Origin: an uncultured Chryseobacterium sp.
GTDB taxonomy: Bacteria > Bacteroidota > Bacteroidia > Flavobacteriales > Weeksellaceae
Length of the DNA: 43,291 bases
Assembly (NCBI GenBank): GCA_913774355.1
Contig: CAJYGB010000001.1
Span: 1 to 43,291 of the forward strand
Direction of reading: 5' to 3'
Position numbers and translations under genes: made by a program. Shown in pieces: positions 16,471-24,276 of the stretch. Under the pieces are notes generated by a model, which saw only the letters and a list, made by a program, of their open reading frames with translations, was not told the origin of the DNA and searched no databases. The stretch's first letter is position 1, and every line of letters starts with the position of its first letter.

Positions 16471-17976
16471 TTATTTAATTCCGTGCATCTTCTTTTCAAG
16501 CCATCTGCTCATGGCAAAAAGAATCACCGCAGCTACACCGCACATGATAACGAAGACAATAAAGAAATCAAATAAATTTGAGATTTCAAATCCTAAAAAT
16601 GAAGTCGTTTTTGCAGCAGCGCCATTTTCTCCGCCACCAGGAATCAATGCAGATAAAGTTCCTGCAAATTTATTGGCTGCCGCATTGGCGAGGAACCATG
16701 TTCCCATAAGTAAAGATGAAAAACGCACTGGTGATAATTTTGAAACCATTGATAAACCAATTGGAGAAAGACAAAGCTCTCCCATAGTATGGATTACGTA
16801 TAATCCGATTAGCCAAAACATAGAAACCTTATCCATAAGTCCTAAACCATAAACGGCATAAGCAATAACAGCGTATCCAACTGAAATCAAAGCCAAACCA
16901 TATCCCATTTTCTTAGGAGAAGAAGGCTCTTTTCCACGATTTCCCAATCTTAGCCAGAATGAAGAAAATAACGGGGCTAAAAGTAAGATTGCCAAAGCAT
17001 TTACTGATTGGAAATAACTCGCAGGCATTTCCCATCCGAATAAATTGCGGTCTGTCTGTCTGTCTGCAAAGATTGTTAAGGAAGCACCTGCCTGTTCAAA
17101 AGCACCCCAGAAGAAAATTACAAAGAAAGCGAGGATAAATATAACAATAATACGATCCTTTTCATCCTTGGTAAGACTTTTATCAGTTAATACGATAAGA
17201 GGCATTACAATCATTGCACCATAGATCAGATATCCTATTACATCAAGGTCACTGTTGAACATAGTTTTGAAGTTCATAAGGAAGAATATCAGCCCGATTG
17301 ATCCTAAGACCATGGCCACCTGAGCAATGCCAAATTTATTCTTCGGCATCCCGATGGGTTGATTTTCTGCATCTACCAACACTTTATTTTTCTGTGTAAT
17401 AAATGTAACCAAACCGATAAGCATTCCTATACCTGCTGCAAGAAAACCCCATTTAAAATCTACCTTTTCAGCCAATGTTCCGCAAATAAGAGGAGACATA
17501 AAAGCACCAAGGTTAATTCCCATGTAAAAAATCGTAAAAGCAGAATCCACTCTACGATCTCCCTGAGGATATAATTGTCCTACCATTGTAGAAATATTCG
17601 GTTTAAAGAAACCATTTCCAATAATAAGCATGGTAAGCCCCATCCACATTAACGTTACAGCACTGGCACCGGTTGCTGAAGCACTGAAGAATAAAATAAA
17701 CTGCCCAATTGCCATTAATAATCCCCCAATCTCTATACTTCTTCTGTTGCCAAGGAAGCGGTCGGCAAGGTATCCGCCCAAAAGAGGAGTCAGATAAACC
17801 AATCCTGTGTAACTTCCGTAAATTTCCGATGCATTGGCATCATCCATAAGGAGTACTTTTGTCATGTAAAGTACAAAAATAGCACGCATTCCATAGTAAG
17901 AAAAACGTTCCCACATTTCTGTCATAAACAGAAGGTAGAGTCCTTTAGGATGTCCTTTTTGCTGAACTGTATCCAT
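16471..17976 (-). CDS. POT family peptide transporter (second copy)
   Basis: A 501-residue proton-coupled peptide transporter of the inner membrane. It has the full signature EMWERFSYY (Glu20, Glu23, Arg24, Tyr27, Tyr28), the motif GNGFFKPNISTMVGQLY, and the TM7 acidic site FFWGAFEQAG. Its base composition looks slightly more AT-rich than the other two copies. It has its own -7 box upstream and terminator downstream, so it is expressed separately from its two neighbours. Substrate range among the three copies cannot be told from sequence. Confidence 0.93.
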   Translation of the reverse strand: MDTVQQKGHPKGLYLLFMTEMWERFSYYGMRAIFVLYMTKVLLMDDANASEIYGSYTGLVYLTPLLGGYLADRFLGNRRSIEIGGLLMAIGQFILFFSASATGASAVTLMWMGLTMLIIGNGFFKPNISTMVGQLYPQGDRRVDSAFTIFYMGINLGAFMSPLICGTLAEKVDFKWGFLAAGIGMLIGLVTFITQKNKVLVDAENQPIGMPKNKFGIAQVAMVLGSIGLIFFLMNFKTMFNSDLDVIGYLIYGAMIVMPLIVLTDKSLTKDEKDRIIVIFILAFFVIFFWGAFEQAGASLTIFADRQTDRNLFGWEMPASYFQSVNALAILLLAPLFSSFWLRLGNRGKEPSSPKKMGYGLALISVGYAVIAYAVYGLGLMDKVSMFWLIGLYVIHTMGELCLSPIGLSMVSKLSPVRFSSLLMGTWFLANAAANKFAGTLSALIPGGGENGAAAKTTSFLGFEISNLFDFFIVFVIMCGVAAVILFAMSRWLEKKMHGIK

Positions 17977-18004
17977 TTCTATTGTTAATTTTTGTTAAGA
18001 CTGA

Positions 18005-18012
18005 CAAATATA
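18005..18012 (-). promoter_or_regulatory. Promoter of the second POT gene
   Basis: Minus-strand TATATTTG, with a TTG 19 bases upstream (18032-18034 on the plus strand as CAA). This is close to the flavobacterial consensus, 28 bases before the ATG. Confidence 0.6.
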
Positions 18013-18054
18013 GTTTTTTTTGTGTTTTCGGCAAGGTTTTAATTTTATAATTCA

Positions 18055-18085
18055 ATAAAAAAGCTGCAGAGGGTTTCTGCAGCTT
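18055..18085 (-). terminator. Intrinsic terminator of the third POT gene
   Basis: AAGCTGCAGA (18061-18070) pairs with TCTGCAGCTT (18076-18085) around a 5-base loop. The T tract follows on the minus strand. Confidence 0.85.
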
Positions 18086-18107
18086 GACTTGTTGTATAGA
18101 ATTGCGA

Positions 18108-19763
18108 TTAATGCCCTTTTTCTTTCATAATTCGATTCAGTCTTTTCAGCATGGAAAGTCCCAGAAGAGTAGCAAAGATCAATAGAGCGAAATTCACTAA
18201 GAAATAGTTCATTTTATTGTCATAATTATACCAGGTACTCGCCAGGATTCCGGAAAGCTTGTTTCCAACGGAATTGGCCAGAAAGAATCCGCCCATCATT
18301 AGAGCTGTAATTCTCGCAGGAGAAAGCTTAGAAACAAAAGACAGTCCCATCGGCGAAAGGCATAGTTCTCCGACGGTAATCACTCCGTAGCCTGCTACCA
18401 GCCACCACGGCGAAACCTTTACGGCGCCGTTGTCGCCGGTCCAGACAGCCAATACCATGACCATACATGATAATGCTGAAATAAATAATCCCAACACGAT
18501 TTTCGTCGGTGTCAGAGGTTCTTTTCCTTTTCTTCTCAACAATGCCCAGAAACCGACAATCACCGGGGTTAAGGCGATTACCCAAAATGGATTGATCGAC
18601 TGAAACAATTCGGTGTTGTACAGGTATACTTTTTTCGCAGGATTGCTTTCCAGCTCAGCACGCTGCTCAGGTGATATATTTTTGAAATAAACGTCCTTGC
18701 CTTGTACCTTAACTGCTTTTCCGTCTTTATCTTTTTTGGATTGAAACTGATCGTCATAAACCGGGACTTCCTTGTCTTCATAGCTTTTCCCGTCCACCAT
18801 ATAAATGCTTTCCAGCGGTTTTTCCATAGAGGCGGGAACACTGCGGTCGGTGTAATAATTCGCCCATCGCGTTAAAGCGGTTCCGTTCTGCTTAAATACC
18901 GCCCAGAAAAACATACTGATCATAAAAACCGATAACAGTGCTCCAATAGAGGATTTTTCCTCCGGCTTTGCTTTGAAATACAATGAAGCGTAAAAGTAGA
19001 TCACCGGAATACACGCAAAGATAAAGGCATCGGTACTGTCGCTGCCGAAAATGTTCCCCGGAATTAACCAACCGATAACCCCTGCAACAATGGCAGGTAC
19101 GAAAACTTTAAGCATAATTTCGGAAAGTTTGGTATCGCCTTCCTTTACAGGCTTCATTGTTGCCGCGTGGATATAATGTTTTCTGCCGATGGTAAAAATA
19201 ACAAGGCCTACCAGCATTCCGACTCCGGCGGTGATAAACGCTTCGCCCCAGCCGAATTTATTCCGCATAAAGGCTGCGATGATATTGCAGATAAAGGCTC
19301 CGATATTGATTCCCATGTAGAAAATATTATACCCGGAATCTTTATTGGTTTTGTAAGGCTCTTCCGAATACAGATTTCCCAACAGCGTAGAAATGGTAGG
19401 CTTGAAGAAACCGTTACCAATGATAATCAGCGCCAGGGAAGAATAAAATAGCGTCAGATCTTTAAATACCCCCATTCCGATATATCCGGCAGCCATCAGG
19501 ATACCTCCGATGTAAATGGATTTGATATATCCCAATACCCGGTCCGCAAGAAAACCTCCGATGAAAGGCGTTAAATAAGTAAGGGCAATATAAGTTCCGA
19601 AAATATCGTCTGCGGTCTTATTCGGAAGCCCGAGACCGCCTTTTGCGCCGGTAGGTTCAATGACGTACAACACAAAAATTCCGAGAATCAGATAATACCC
19701 GAAACGTTCCCACATTTCCGTCAAGAAGAGGAAAGGCAATCCCTTAGGATGTTTAGTCTTCAT
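18108..19763 (-). CDS. POT family transporter with periplasmic insert (third copy)
   Basis: A 551-residue POT protein with EMWERFGYY (Glu16, Glu19, Arg20, Tyr23, Tyr24) and GNGFFKPTISTLLGNLY. Two features set it apart. The TM7 position that is Glu in the other two copies (FEQ, YEQ) is Lys291 here (FKQNG). A hydrophilic insert of about 65-80 residues, rich in Lys, Asp and Glu, lies between TM7 and TM8, which in POT topology faces the periplasm. Both could change proton coupling or substrate choice. The start is the ATG at 19763; the frame is open from a TTG at 19778, but the -7 box at 19785-19792 fits the ATG better. Confidence 0.9.
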   Translation of the reverse strand: MKTKHPKGLPFLFLTEMWERFGYYLILGIFVLYVIEPTGAKGGLGLPNKTADDIFGTYIALTYLTPFIGGFLADRVLGYIKSIYIGGILMAAGYIGMGVFKDLTLFYSSLALIIIGNGFFKPTISTLLGNLYSEEPYKTNKDSGYNIFYMGINIGAFICNIIAAFMRNKFGWGEAFITAGVGMLVGLVIFTIGRKHYIHAATMKPVKEGDTKLSEIMLKVFVPAIVAGVIGWLIPGNIFGSDSTDAFIFACIPVIYFYASLYFKAKPEEKSSIGALLSVFMISMFFWAVFKQNGTALTRWANYYTDRSVPASMEKPLESIYMVDGKSYEDKEVPVYDDQFQSKKDKDGKAVKVQGKDVYFKNISPEQRAELESNPAKKVYLYNTELFQSINPFWVIALTPVIVGFWALLRRKGKEPLTPTKIVLGLFISALSCMVMVLAVWTGDNGAVKVSPWWLVAGYGVITVGELCLSPMGLSFVSKLSPARITALMMGGFFLANSVGNKLSGILASTWYNYDNKMNYFLVNFALLIFATLLGLSMLKRLNRIMKEKGH

Positions 19764-19784
19764 AGGTTCAAATTTCAAATTTCA

Positions 19785-19792
19785 CAAATATA
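19785..19792 (-). promoter_or_regulatory. -7 box of the third POT gene
   Basis: Minus-strand TATATTTG, 21 bases before the ATG at 19763. Confidence 0.5.
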
Positions 19793-19821
19793 GAATTTTA
19801 AAAAGAATAATTGAATTTTAT

Positions 19822-19829
19822 TAACTTTG
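19822..19829 (+). promoter_or_regulatory. -7 box of the decayed toxin-antitoxin remnant
   Basis: TAACTTTG, the same word as the box before the intact module (20199-20206), 18 bases before the remnant's ATG. Confidence 0.45.
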
Positions 19830-19847
19830 GGTAAATAAGATCAGATT

Positions 19848-20065
19848 ATGAATACCGTATTTCACTTATCCTCAGCAGATAAAATTAATGAGGATTTAAT
19901 AAAAGCATAAAAGCAGCATACAAAAAGAAACCAATTTCTATAACTATTGAAGAAGATGTTTTTATTCCTCACTGGCAGAAAGAAGAAGTAAAGAGAAGAG
20001 CTGAATATGCGAAAGAAAATCCTGAATCACTTTTAGATTTCGACGACTTTATGGAAAATTTTTGA
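19848..20065 (+). pseudogene. Frameshifted antitoxin-like gene
   Basis: The frame from ATG 19848 reads MNTVFHLSSADKINEDLIKA and stops at 19908-19910. One base inserted after GC near 19906 restores a continuous frame: IKAAYKKKPISITIEED and on to FDDFMENF with a stop at 20063-20065. The restored product is about 72 residues, acidic at its C-terminus, and resembles small Bacteroidetes antitoxins that start with a FHLSS-like strand. The single-base loss looks recent because the rest of the frame is intact. The antitoxin label is inferred from size, composition and the toxin-like remnant that follows. Confidence 0.55.
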
Positions 20066-20179
20066 ACGGTAACACCGGAAGATAAAATTCAATGAAATTG
20101 TGAGTTGCGGAGAAAAGGTGATAAAAGAGTAGAATATATAAGACACAACCCCAGTGAGAGTTTTGGATTTTTTACTTAA
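20066..20179 (+). pseudogene. Remnant of a RelE/ParE-like toxin
   Basis: Starting right after the antitoxin stop, the frame reads TVTPEDKIQ, then a TGA, then a stretch containing RRKGDKRVEYIRH. A second frame supplies FNEIVS between these pieces, so two compensating frameshifts would give VTPEDKI-FNEIVS-KGDKRVEYIRH, the pattern of the first half of a RelE/ParE toxin. No start codon and no second half remain. Identification is tentative. Confidence 0.35.
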
Positions 20180-20198
20180 AACTTTGAAAGAGATTATT

Positions 20199-20206
20199 TA
20201 ACTTTG
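20199..20206 (+). promoter_or_regulatory. -7 box of the intact toxin-antitoxin operon
   Basis: TAACTTTG, 19 bases before the antitoxin ATG. Confidence 0.5.
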
Positions 20207-20225
20207 AATTAAATATTATGATAAA

Positions 20226-20480
20226 ATGCAGGTTACCGTAAAAGAAATAAATAAAAATCTCGAATCGCTTCCCAAAGAACTTTTTGAGCAGGTAAATGAT
20301 TATATCGACTTCTTAAAATCGAAATATGGTAAAATTCACTCTGAAGATTGGGCGGGAAATTTATCTGATCATCAGATAGAATCTGTGAAAAGAGGACTGG
20401 AAGACATTGAAAAGGAGAAAACATTAAATCACGATACTGCCAGAAAGAGAATACAGGATTATATCAGTTCAAAAAAATAA
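20226..20480 (+). CDS. Type II antitoxin (DUF2281-like)
   Basis: An 84-residue protein that opens with VTVKEINKNLESLPKELFEQVNDYIDFLKSK, the short helix-helix pattern of antitoxins paired with RelE/ParE toxins (DUF2281-type: prevents-host-death-like size, LPxE..EVxDYIxFL). The C-terminal half is charged and helical (SVKRGLEDIEKEK), as expected for the toxin-wrapping tail. It ends two bases before the toxin gene, the standard antitoxin-first arrangement. It probably neutralises the toxin and represses the shared promoter. Confidence 0.75.
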   Translation: MQVTVKEINKNLESLPKELFEQVNDYIDFLKSKYGKIHSEDWAGNLSDHQIESVKRGLEDIEKEKTLNHDTARKRIQDYISSKK

Positions 20481-20482
20481 TC

Positions 20483-20761
20483 ATGGAAGTTATCTGGTCT
20501 GAAGAAACATTTGAAAATTATATAAAGATCGTTGATTATTTATTGGAAAACTGGACCATGAGAGAAGTCGAGAGATTTGAAAATAATTTTAATAAGTTGA
20601 TCGACAATGTAAAAAATCATACGGCTATTTGTCCGAAATCAAAAATTCTTGAGGTAAGAAAATGTATTATTGATGAAAACAATTCTTTGATATACAAGGA
20701 AATAAATAGTAAAATTTTCCTCGTTACTATTATTCATAACCGAAGTTACCATATCTATTAA
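20483..20761 (+). CDS. RelE/ParE family toxin
   Basis: A 92-residue protein with the RelE/ParE fold pattern: N-terminal strand VIWSEETFENYIKIVDYLLENW, a helix pair with ERFENNFNKLIDNV, then the strand run VRKCIIDENNSLIYKEI and the terminal hydrophobic strand FLVTIIHNRSYHIY. Members either cut mRNA at the ribosome (RelE) or poison gyrase (ParE). Which one applies cannot be read here. It is preceded by its antitoxin and followed by a strong terminator, so it is a complete two-gene unit. Confidence 0.8.
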   Translation: MEVIWSEETFENYIKIVDYLLENWTMREVERFENNFNKLIDNVKNHTAICPKSKILEVRKCIIDENNSLIYKEINSKIFLVTIIHNRSYHIY

Positions 20762-20765
20762 AATA

Positions 20766-20801
20766 AAAAAATCGTTGCTAGATTCTAACAACGATTTTTT
20801 T
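20766..20801. terminator. Bidirectional terminator, toxin and DPP-IV genes
   Basis: AAAAAATCGTTG (20766-20777) pairs with CAACGATTTTTT (20789-20800). A and T runs on both sides let it stop both convergent transcripts. Confidence 0.85.
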
Positions 20802-20816
20802 ATATACTATCTTAAA

Positions 20817-22946
20817 TTACAGATTCTCCAGAATGAAATCCGTCATTTTCTGATAAAGTTGAGGTCTGGTTTGTCCACCATAGATGCCATGGTTCTTATC
20901 CGGGTAGGCCATGAAATCAAACTGCTTTTTATTCTGAATCAAAGCTTCGGAAAACTCCATGGAATTCTGGAAATGGACGTTGTCGTCAGCGGTTCCGTGG
21001 ATCAGCAGGAACTTCCCTTTCAGTAATTTTGCGTATTCGGTAGGGGAATTTTTATCGTAACCGTCCGGGTTTTCCTGCGGCGTTCTCATGAATCTTTCCG
21101 TGTATACCGAGTCGTAATATCTCCAGTTGGTCACCGGTGCTACGGCGATTCCCATTTTGAAGACATCGGCACCTTTTGTCATCGCAAGACTGGTCATATA
21201 CCCTCCGAAGCTCCATCCGAACATCCCGATCCTGGTTTTATCGATATACGGCTGATTTCCGAACCATTTGGCAGCGGTAATCTGATCTTCAATTTCATAC
21301 TTCCCTAAATCCATATAAGTCACTTTTTTGAATTTAGCGCCTTTATACCCTGTTCCGCGGCCGTCCACACAGGCTACCACATAGCCTTTCTGGGCAAGCA
21401 TTTCAAACCAGATTCCGTTTCCGTTGTCCCACGAATTAGAAACCTGCTGGGAACCCGGTCCTGAATATTGGAACATGAACAGCGGATATTTTTTGTTTTT
21501 ATCAAAATTTTTAGGTTTGATGATCCATGCGTTCATCTGGTCTCCGACAGCGTTTGGAATGGTAATGAATTCTTTTTCCACAAAACTGTCAGCTTTCAGT
21601 TTCTGAAGTTGCGTCTCGTTGTTCTGAAGCTCTTTTACTACTTTTCCGTTCCCGTCTTTCAATACGAAAGTATACGGTTTTGCAGCGGTGGAAGAGGTTT
21701 CAATGAAGTAATTATAATTTTTGCTGAAATTGGCGGAGTTGTTTCCTTCTGCATTGGAAATCAGCTGGGATTTTCCGTTTTCAATATTTACTTTGGAAAC
21801 CACTTTGTTGATGCTTCCTTTTTCAGTGGTCTGAACGTAAATTTCTTTTGATTTCGGATTGAACCCATAGTAATCGGTTACTTCCCAATTACCTTTGGTT
21901 ACCTGCTTTTTCAGCTTACCATCTTTATCATACCAGTACAAATGGCGGTTCCCGTCTCTTTCGGAAGCCCAAAGGAAAGAATCATCTTCCAGGAATTCCA
22001 GTGTAGGACTGTCGGTGTCGATCCATTTCTCATCGGTTTCAGTAAATAATTTCTGTACCGCTCCGGTTTTGGTATTTACTTTTAACACGTCCGAAGCATT
22101 TTGAATCCTTTCCGAAGTAATCAGGACGATTTCATCAGGCTTGGCAGTCTGAAAAACATTGGCTATGTAATAGTTTTTAAATGACTGGAGACTCAGAGCC
22201 GTGGTTTTTCCATTGTCAAGACGGTATAATTGTGCGGAAACCACAGAGTTGTTTTCTCCGGCTTTAGGGTATTTATAACGCATTTCCGTAGGATACAGCG
22301 TTTTACCGTAGATCGGAATGTAAATTTCCGGAACCTGGCTTTCATCGGATTTCACGAAAACCAGCGCATCCGAATTTTTGGTCCATTCATATTGTCTGGC
22401 GTGTCCGAATTCTTCTTCATATACCCAATCTGCCAGACCGTTCAGAATGGAATTTTTCTTCCCGTCTGTGGTGATCTGCGTAATTTTTCCGGTGTTTAGA
22501 TCCTGGTAGAATAAATTATTTTCCGAAATAAAAGCAACCTTTGTCGCATCAGGGGAAAATCTCGGCTCCTGTACGGTATTCCCGTTATTCAGGCTCGTTA
22601 CCTTTCCGGATTTAAGGTCTTTTACTTCAAACTTACCTAAAAAAGAATGTCTGTAAATAGGCTGACTTTCTTTCAGCAGAAGGATTTTGGATTCATCATC
22701 TGAAAATTCATAGCTTTCAAACTGCCCGTCTACGATATTTCCTTCTTTCTGTGAAGTCTTGTAGGAATATTTGGCGATGCCGCCCTGTTCGATCACCAGG
22801 TAGTTTTCTCCATTTTTCATTGAAGTGATCCCGGCGATACCTTTTCCGCGGTAATATCCTGAATATATTTTGTCTAAAGTGATTTCCTGGGCAGATATGC
22901 TTTGAAATGCTGCAGCTATGGTAAGGGTAAGTAAGAATTTTTTCAT
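20817..22946 (-). CDS. Dipeptidyl peptidase IV (S9B)
   Basis: A 709-residue secreted serine peptidase that removes X-Pro dipeptides from peptide N-termini. A signal peptide ends near ISAQ (residue 20), followed by the eight-bladed propeller with the DPP-IV double-Glu motif in DWVYEEEFGHARQYEW, and the C-terminal alpha/beta hydrolase with Ser579 (GWSFGGY), Asp654 (HGTADDNVHF) and His686 (DKNHG). Spacing between triad residues is nearly that of human DPP4. The start is set at 22946: the signal peptide begins there, and a TAAATTTG box at 22965-22972 excludes the upstream ATG at 22994. Released dipeptides are natural substrates for the neighbouring POT transporters. Confidence 0.95.
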   Translation of the reverse strand: MKKFLLTLTIAAAFQSISAQEITLDKIYSGYYRGKGIAGITSMKNGENYLVIEQGGIAKYSYKTSQKEGNIVDGQFESYEFSDDESKILLLKESQPIYRHSFLGKFEVKDLKSGKVTSLNNGNTVQEPRFSPDATKVAFISENNLFYQDLNTGKITQITTDGKKNSILNGLADWVYEEEFGHARQYEWTKNSDALVFVKSDESQVPEIYIPIYGKTLYPTEMRYKYPKAGENNSVVSAQLYRLDNGKTTALSLQSFKNYYIANVFQTAKPDEIVLITSERIQNASDVLKVNTKTGAVQKLFTETDEKWIDTDSPTLEFLEDDSFLWASERDGNRHLYWYDKDGKLKKQVTKGNWEVTDYYGFNPKSKEIYVQTTEKGSINKVVSKVNIENGKSQLISNAEGNNSANFSKNYNYFIETSSTAAKPYTFVLKDGNGKVVKELQNNETQLQKLKADSFVEKEFITIPNAVGDQMNAWIIKPKNFDKNKKYPLFMFQYSGPGSQQVSNSWDNGNGIWFEMLAQKGYVVACVDGRGTGYKGAKFKKVTYMDLGKYEIEDQITAAKWFGNQPYIDKTRIGMFGWSFGGYMTSLAMTKGADVFKMGIAVAPVTNWRYYDSVYTERFMRTPQENPDGYDKNSPTEYAKLLKGKFLLIHGTADDNVHFQNSMEFSEALIQNKKQFDFMAYPDKNHGIYGGQTRPQLYQKMTDFILENL

Positions 22947-22964
22947 TTTAAATTTTAATGGAGT

Positions 22965-22972
22965 CAAATTTA
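22965..22972 (-). promoter_or_regulatory. -7 box of the DPP-IV gene
   Basis: Minus-strand TAAATTTG, 18 bases before the ATG at 22946. Confidence 0.5.
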
Positions 22973-23000
22973 ATAATTCTTGATAATATTTCAATATAAA

Positions 23001-23032
23001 TAAAAAAACAGAACTCTGTCGAATTCTGTTTT
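23001..23032 (-). terminator. Intrinsic terminator of the GG-leader peptide gene
   Basis: AAAACAGAA (23005-23013) pairs with TTCTGTTTT (23024-23032). The T tract continues on the minus strand. Confidence 0.75.
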
Positions 23033-23052
23033 AATAAGTTGTTTCAAGATTT

Positions 23053-23232
23053 CTAATCCTGTGGAGGAAGGCACACGGGTAAATCTGGAGCACAAGGGCT
23101 ATTGAATGTGGATAATGCATAATAGATGTTAATCGCACAAGTTGTTTCATCATAACATTTTTTCATACCTGGTAGAATTCCACCTTGTATTTCTCTTAAC
23201 TGCTCTCTTTTGATCTTCTTTAAATTTTTCAT
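23053..23232 (-). CDS. Double-glycine leader peptide, bacteriocin-like
   Basis: A 59-residue peptide too short for ordinary ORF calling. The first 18 residues, MKNLKKIKREQLREIQGG, form a classic leader: Lys-rich start, amphipathic helix and a GG processing site, normally cut by a C39-peptidase ABC exporter. The remaining 41-residue core has four Cys (26, 32, 47 and 54) and several Pro. Leaders of the form MKNLKKLxREELKxIxGG recur in Chryseobacterium, usually annotated as bacteriocin-like. No modifying enzyme or exporter lies nearby, so the peptide would depend on genes elsewhere. It has its own terminator. Whether it is antimicrobial, a signal or a substrate for modification is unknown. Confidence 0.8.
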   Translation of the reverse strand: MKNLKKIKREQLREIQGGILPGMKKCYDETTCAINIYYALSTFNSPCAPDLPVCLPPQD

Positions 23233-23355
23233 AGTAATCGTTTTTATTACAGCCCTAAAATAAGAAAAATATCATTATGTTGTGATTTTTTTTAAATTAA
23301 ATTAATTGGCAAAAAAATTGAATAGATTTAAAAACATTAAAATCAAATAATCATT

Positions 23356-23829
23356 ATGGAAAAGAATGCTTACGATCAGGAACTGAACCGTTACGAATTT
23401 GAGGATCAGATATTATATACCGGTTTTTCAAGCTACCAGGATGCCGAAGAATATGCGCAGAATAAAGGTGGAAAACTGGTAGAAGTGGGATTCAGGGATG
23501 GAAATGATAATCCTGAGATTACGTCTGAAGGAAGACTGCTCGAAAAAAAAATGCACTATTTTGTAGATGCAGGGGATGAATACCAGTTCATTCATTCTTC
23601 AGACCCGGGATTCAGGGAATATGCTGACGAACTGCAGAAAATAAAAGCCAAGCAGCTGCAGTCTCCGCCGGATGAACGTTACCTTGCCAATTTTGAGATC
23701 GAAAATACGGAAGATCCGATCGTTGTAATTAAAAACGGTCATTTTGAATCGGTAACTTCCAGGGAACGTTCAAAATACCTGAAGCAGGCACACGTTTATG
23801 AAATCGGTGTTTCTATGCCCAAATCTTAA
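23356..23829 (+). CDS. Conserved-looking acidic protein of unknown function
   Basis: A 157-residue soluble protein with no signal peptide or membrane segment. I do not recognise a family. It is acidic and charged. Residues 19-48 (ILYTGFSSYQDAEEYAQNKGGKLVEVGF) look like a strand-helix-strand unit, and the C-terminal part FEIENTEDPIVVIKNGHFESVTSRERSKYL looks like another alpha/beta unit. The coding frame is clean and the next gene follows after 12 bases, so the two are probably co-transcribed. The small lysine-rich partner suggests a stress-related or nucleic-acid context, which is only a guess. Confidence 0.7.
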   Translation: MEKNAYDQELNRYEFEDQILYTGFSSYQDAEEYAQNKGGKLVEVGFRDGNDNPEITSEGRLLEKKMHYFVDAGDEYQFIHSSDPGFREYADELQKIKAKQLQSPPDERYLANFEIENTEDPIVVIKNGHFESVTSRERSKYLKQAHVYEIGVSMPKS

Positions 23830-23841
23830 AATAACAATATC

Positions 23842-24033
23842 ATGAGCAAGACCAAATATTCAGAAAAAGCTCAGGACAAAGTAGGAAAAGTTATGAAGGA
23901 GTTCAAGGAGGGAAAGTTGAAATCTTCTTCCGGAGAAAAAGTAACAAGCAGAAAGCAGGCCGTGGCCATAGGTATTTCTGAGGCGAGAGAAGAGGGCTTA
24001 AAAGTGCCTAAAGAAAAAAAGAAGAAAAATTAA
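23842..24033 (+). CDS. Small lysine-rich DUF6496-like protein
   Basis: A 63-residue, very basic protein (YSEKAQDKVGKVMKEFKEGKL, then SRKQAVAIGISEAREEGLKVP and a poly-Lys tail). The SxKQAxAIGxSxAR...G motif matches small proteins of the DUF6496 type, which often sit near stress or plasmid-type genes. The function is unknown. The basic tail would suit nucleic-acid binding. It follows the 157-residue gene by 12 bases and ends just before a terminator. Confidence 0.75.
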   Translation: MSKTKYSEKAQDKVGKVMKEFKEGKLKSSSGEKVTSRKQAVAIGISEAREEGLKVPKEKKKKN

Positions 24034-24044
24034 CAATGATGATC

Positions 24045-24075
24045 AGGCTGTTTTATTCGTAAAGCAGCTTTTTTA
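24045..24075 (+). terminator. Intrinsic terminator after the DUF6496-like gene
   Basis: AGGCTG (24045-24050) pairs with CAGCTT (24065-24070), with one wobble, running into six T. Confidence 0.6.
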
Positions 24076-24226
24076 TTTAGTACAAGAATTAATTTCCGGC
24101 TGGCCATATATTTACAAAAGAAACTTCCAGCATCCGGTTTCCCTCTTTCAGTCTTTTACATGTCTTCTCCCTTCGGGTTCAATTTAAATTTAATATACAT
24201 TTAATAGGAAACGCTGCCGTTTTGAA

Positions 24227-24234
24227 TATATTTG
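24227..24234 (+). promoter_or_regulatory. -7 box of the ECF sigma gene
   Basis: TATATTTG, a perfect TAnnTTTG. It overlaps the TTG at 24232 that would otherwise be a possible start, which places the real start at the ATG 24277. Confidence 0.55.
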
Positions 24235-24276
24235 CGGAAAAATAGCAAGACTGATTGTTACTTATTTCAGGATTGT

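Noticed and set aside
22947..22994. Longer start for DPP-IV at 22994
   Set aside because: A TAAATTTG box at 22965-22972 lies inside the extension, and the signal peptide starts at 22946.
24232..24276. TTG start for the sigma factor at 24232
   Set aside because: The TTG is part of the -7 box TATATTTG (24227-24234).
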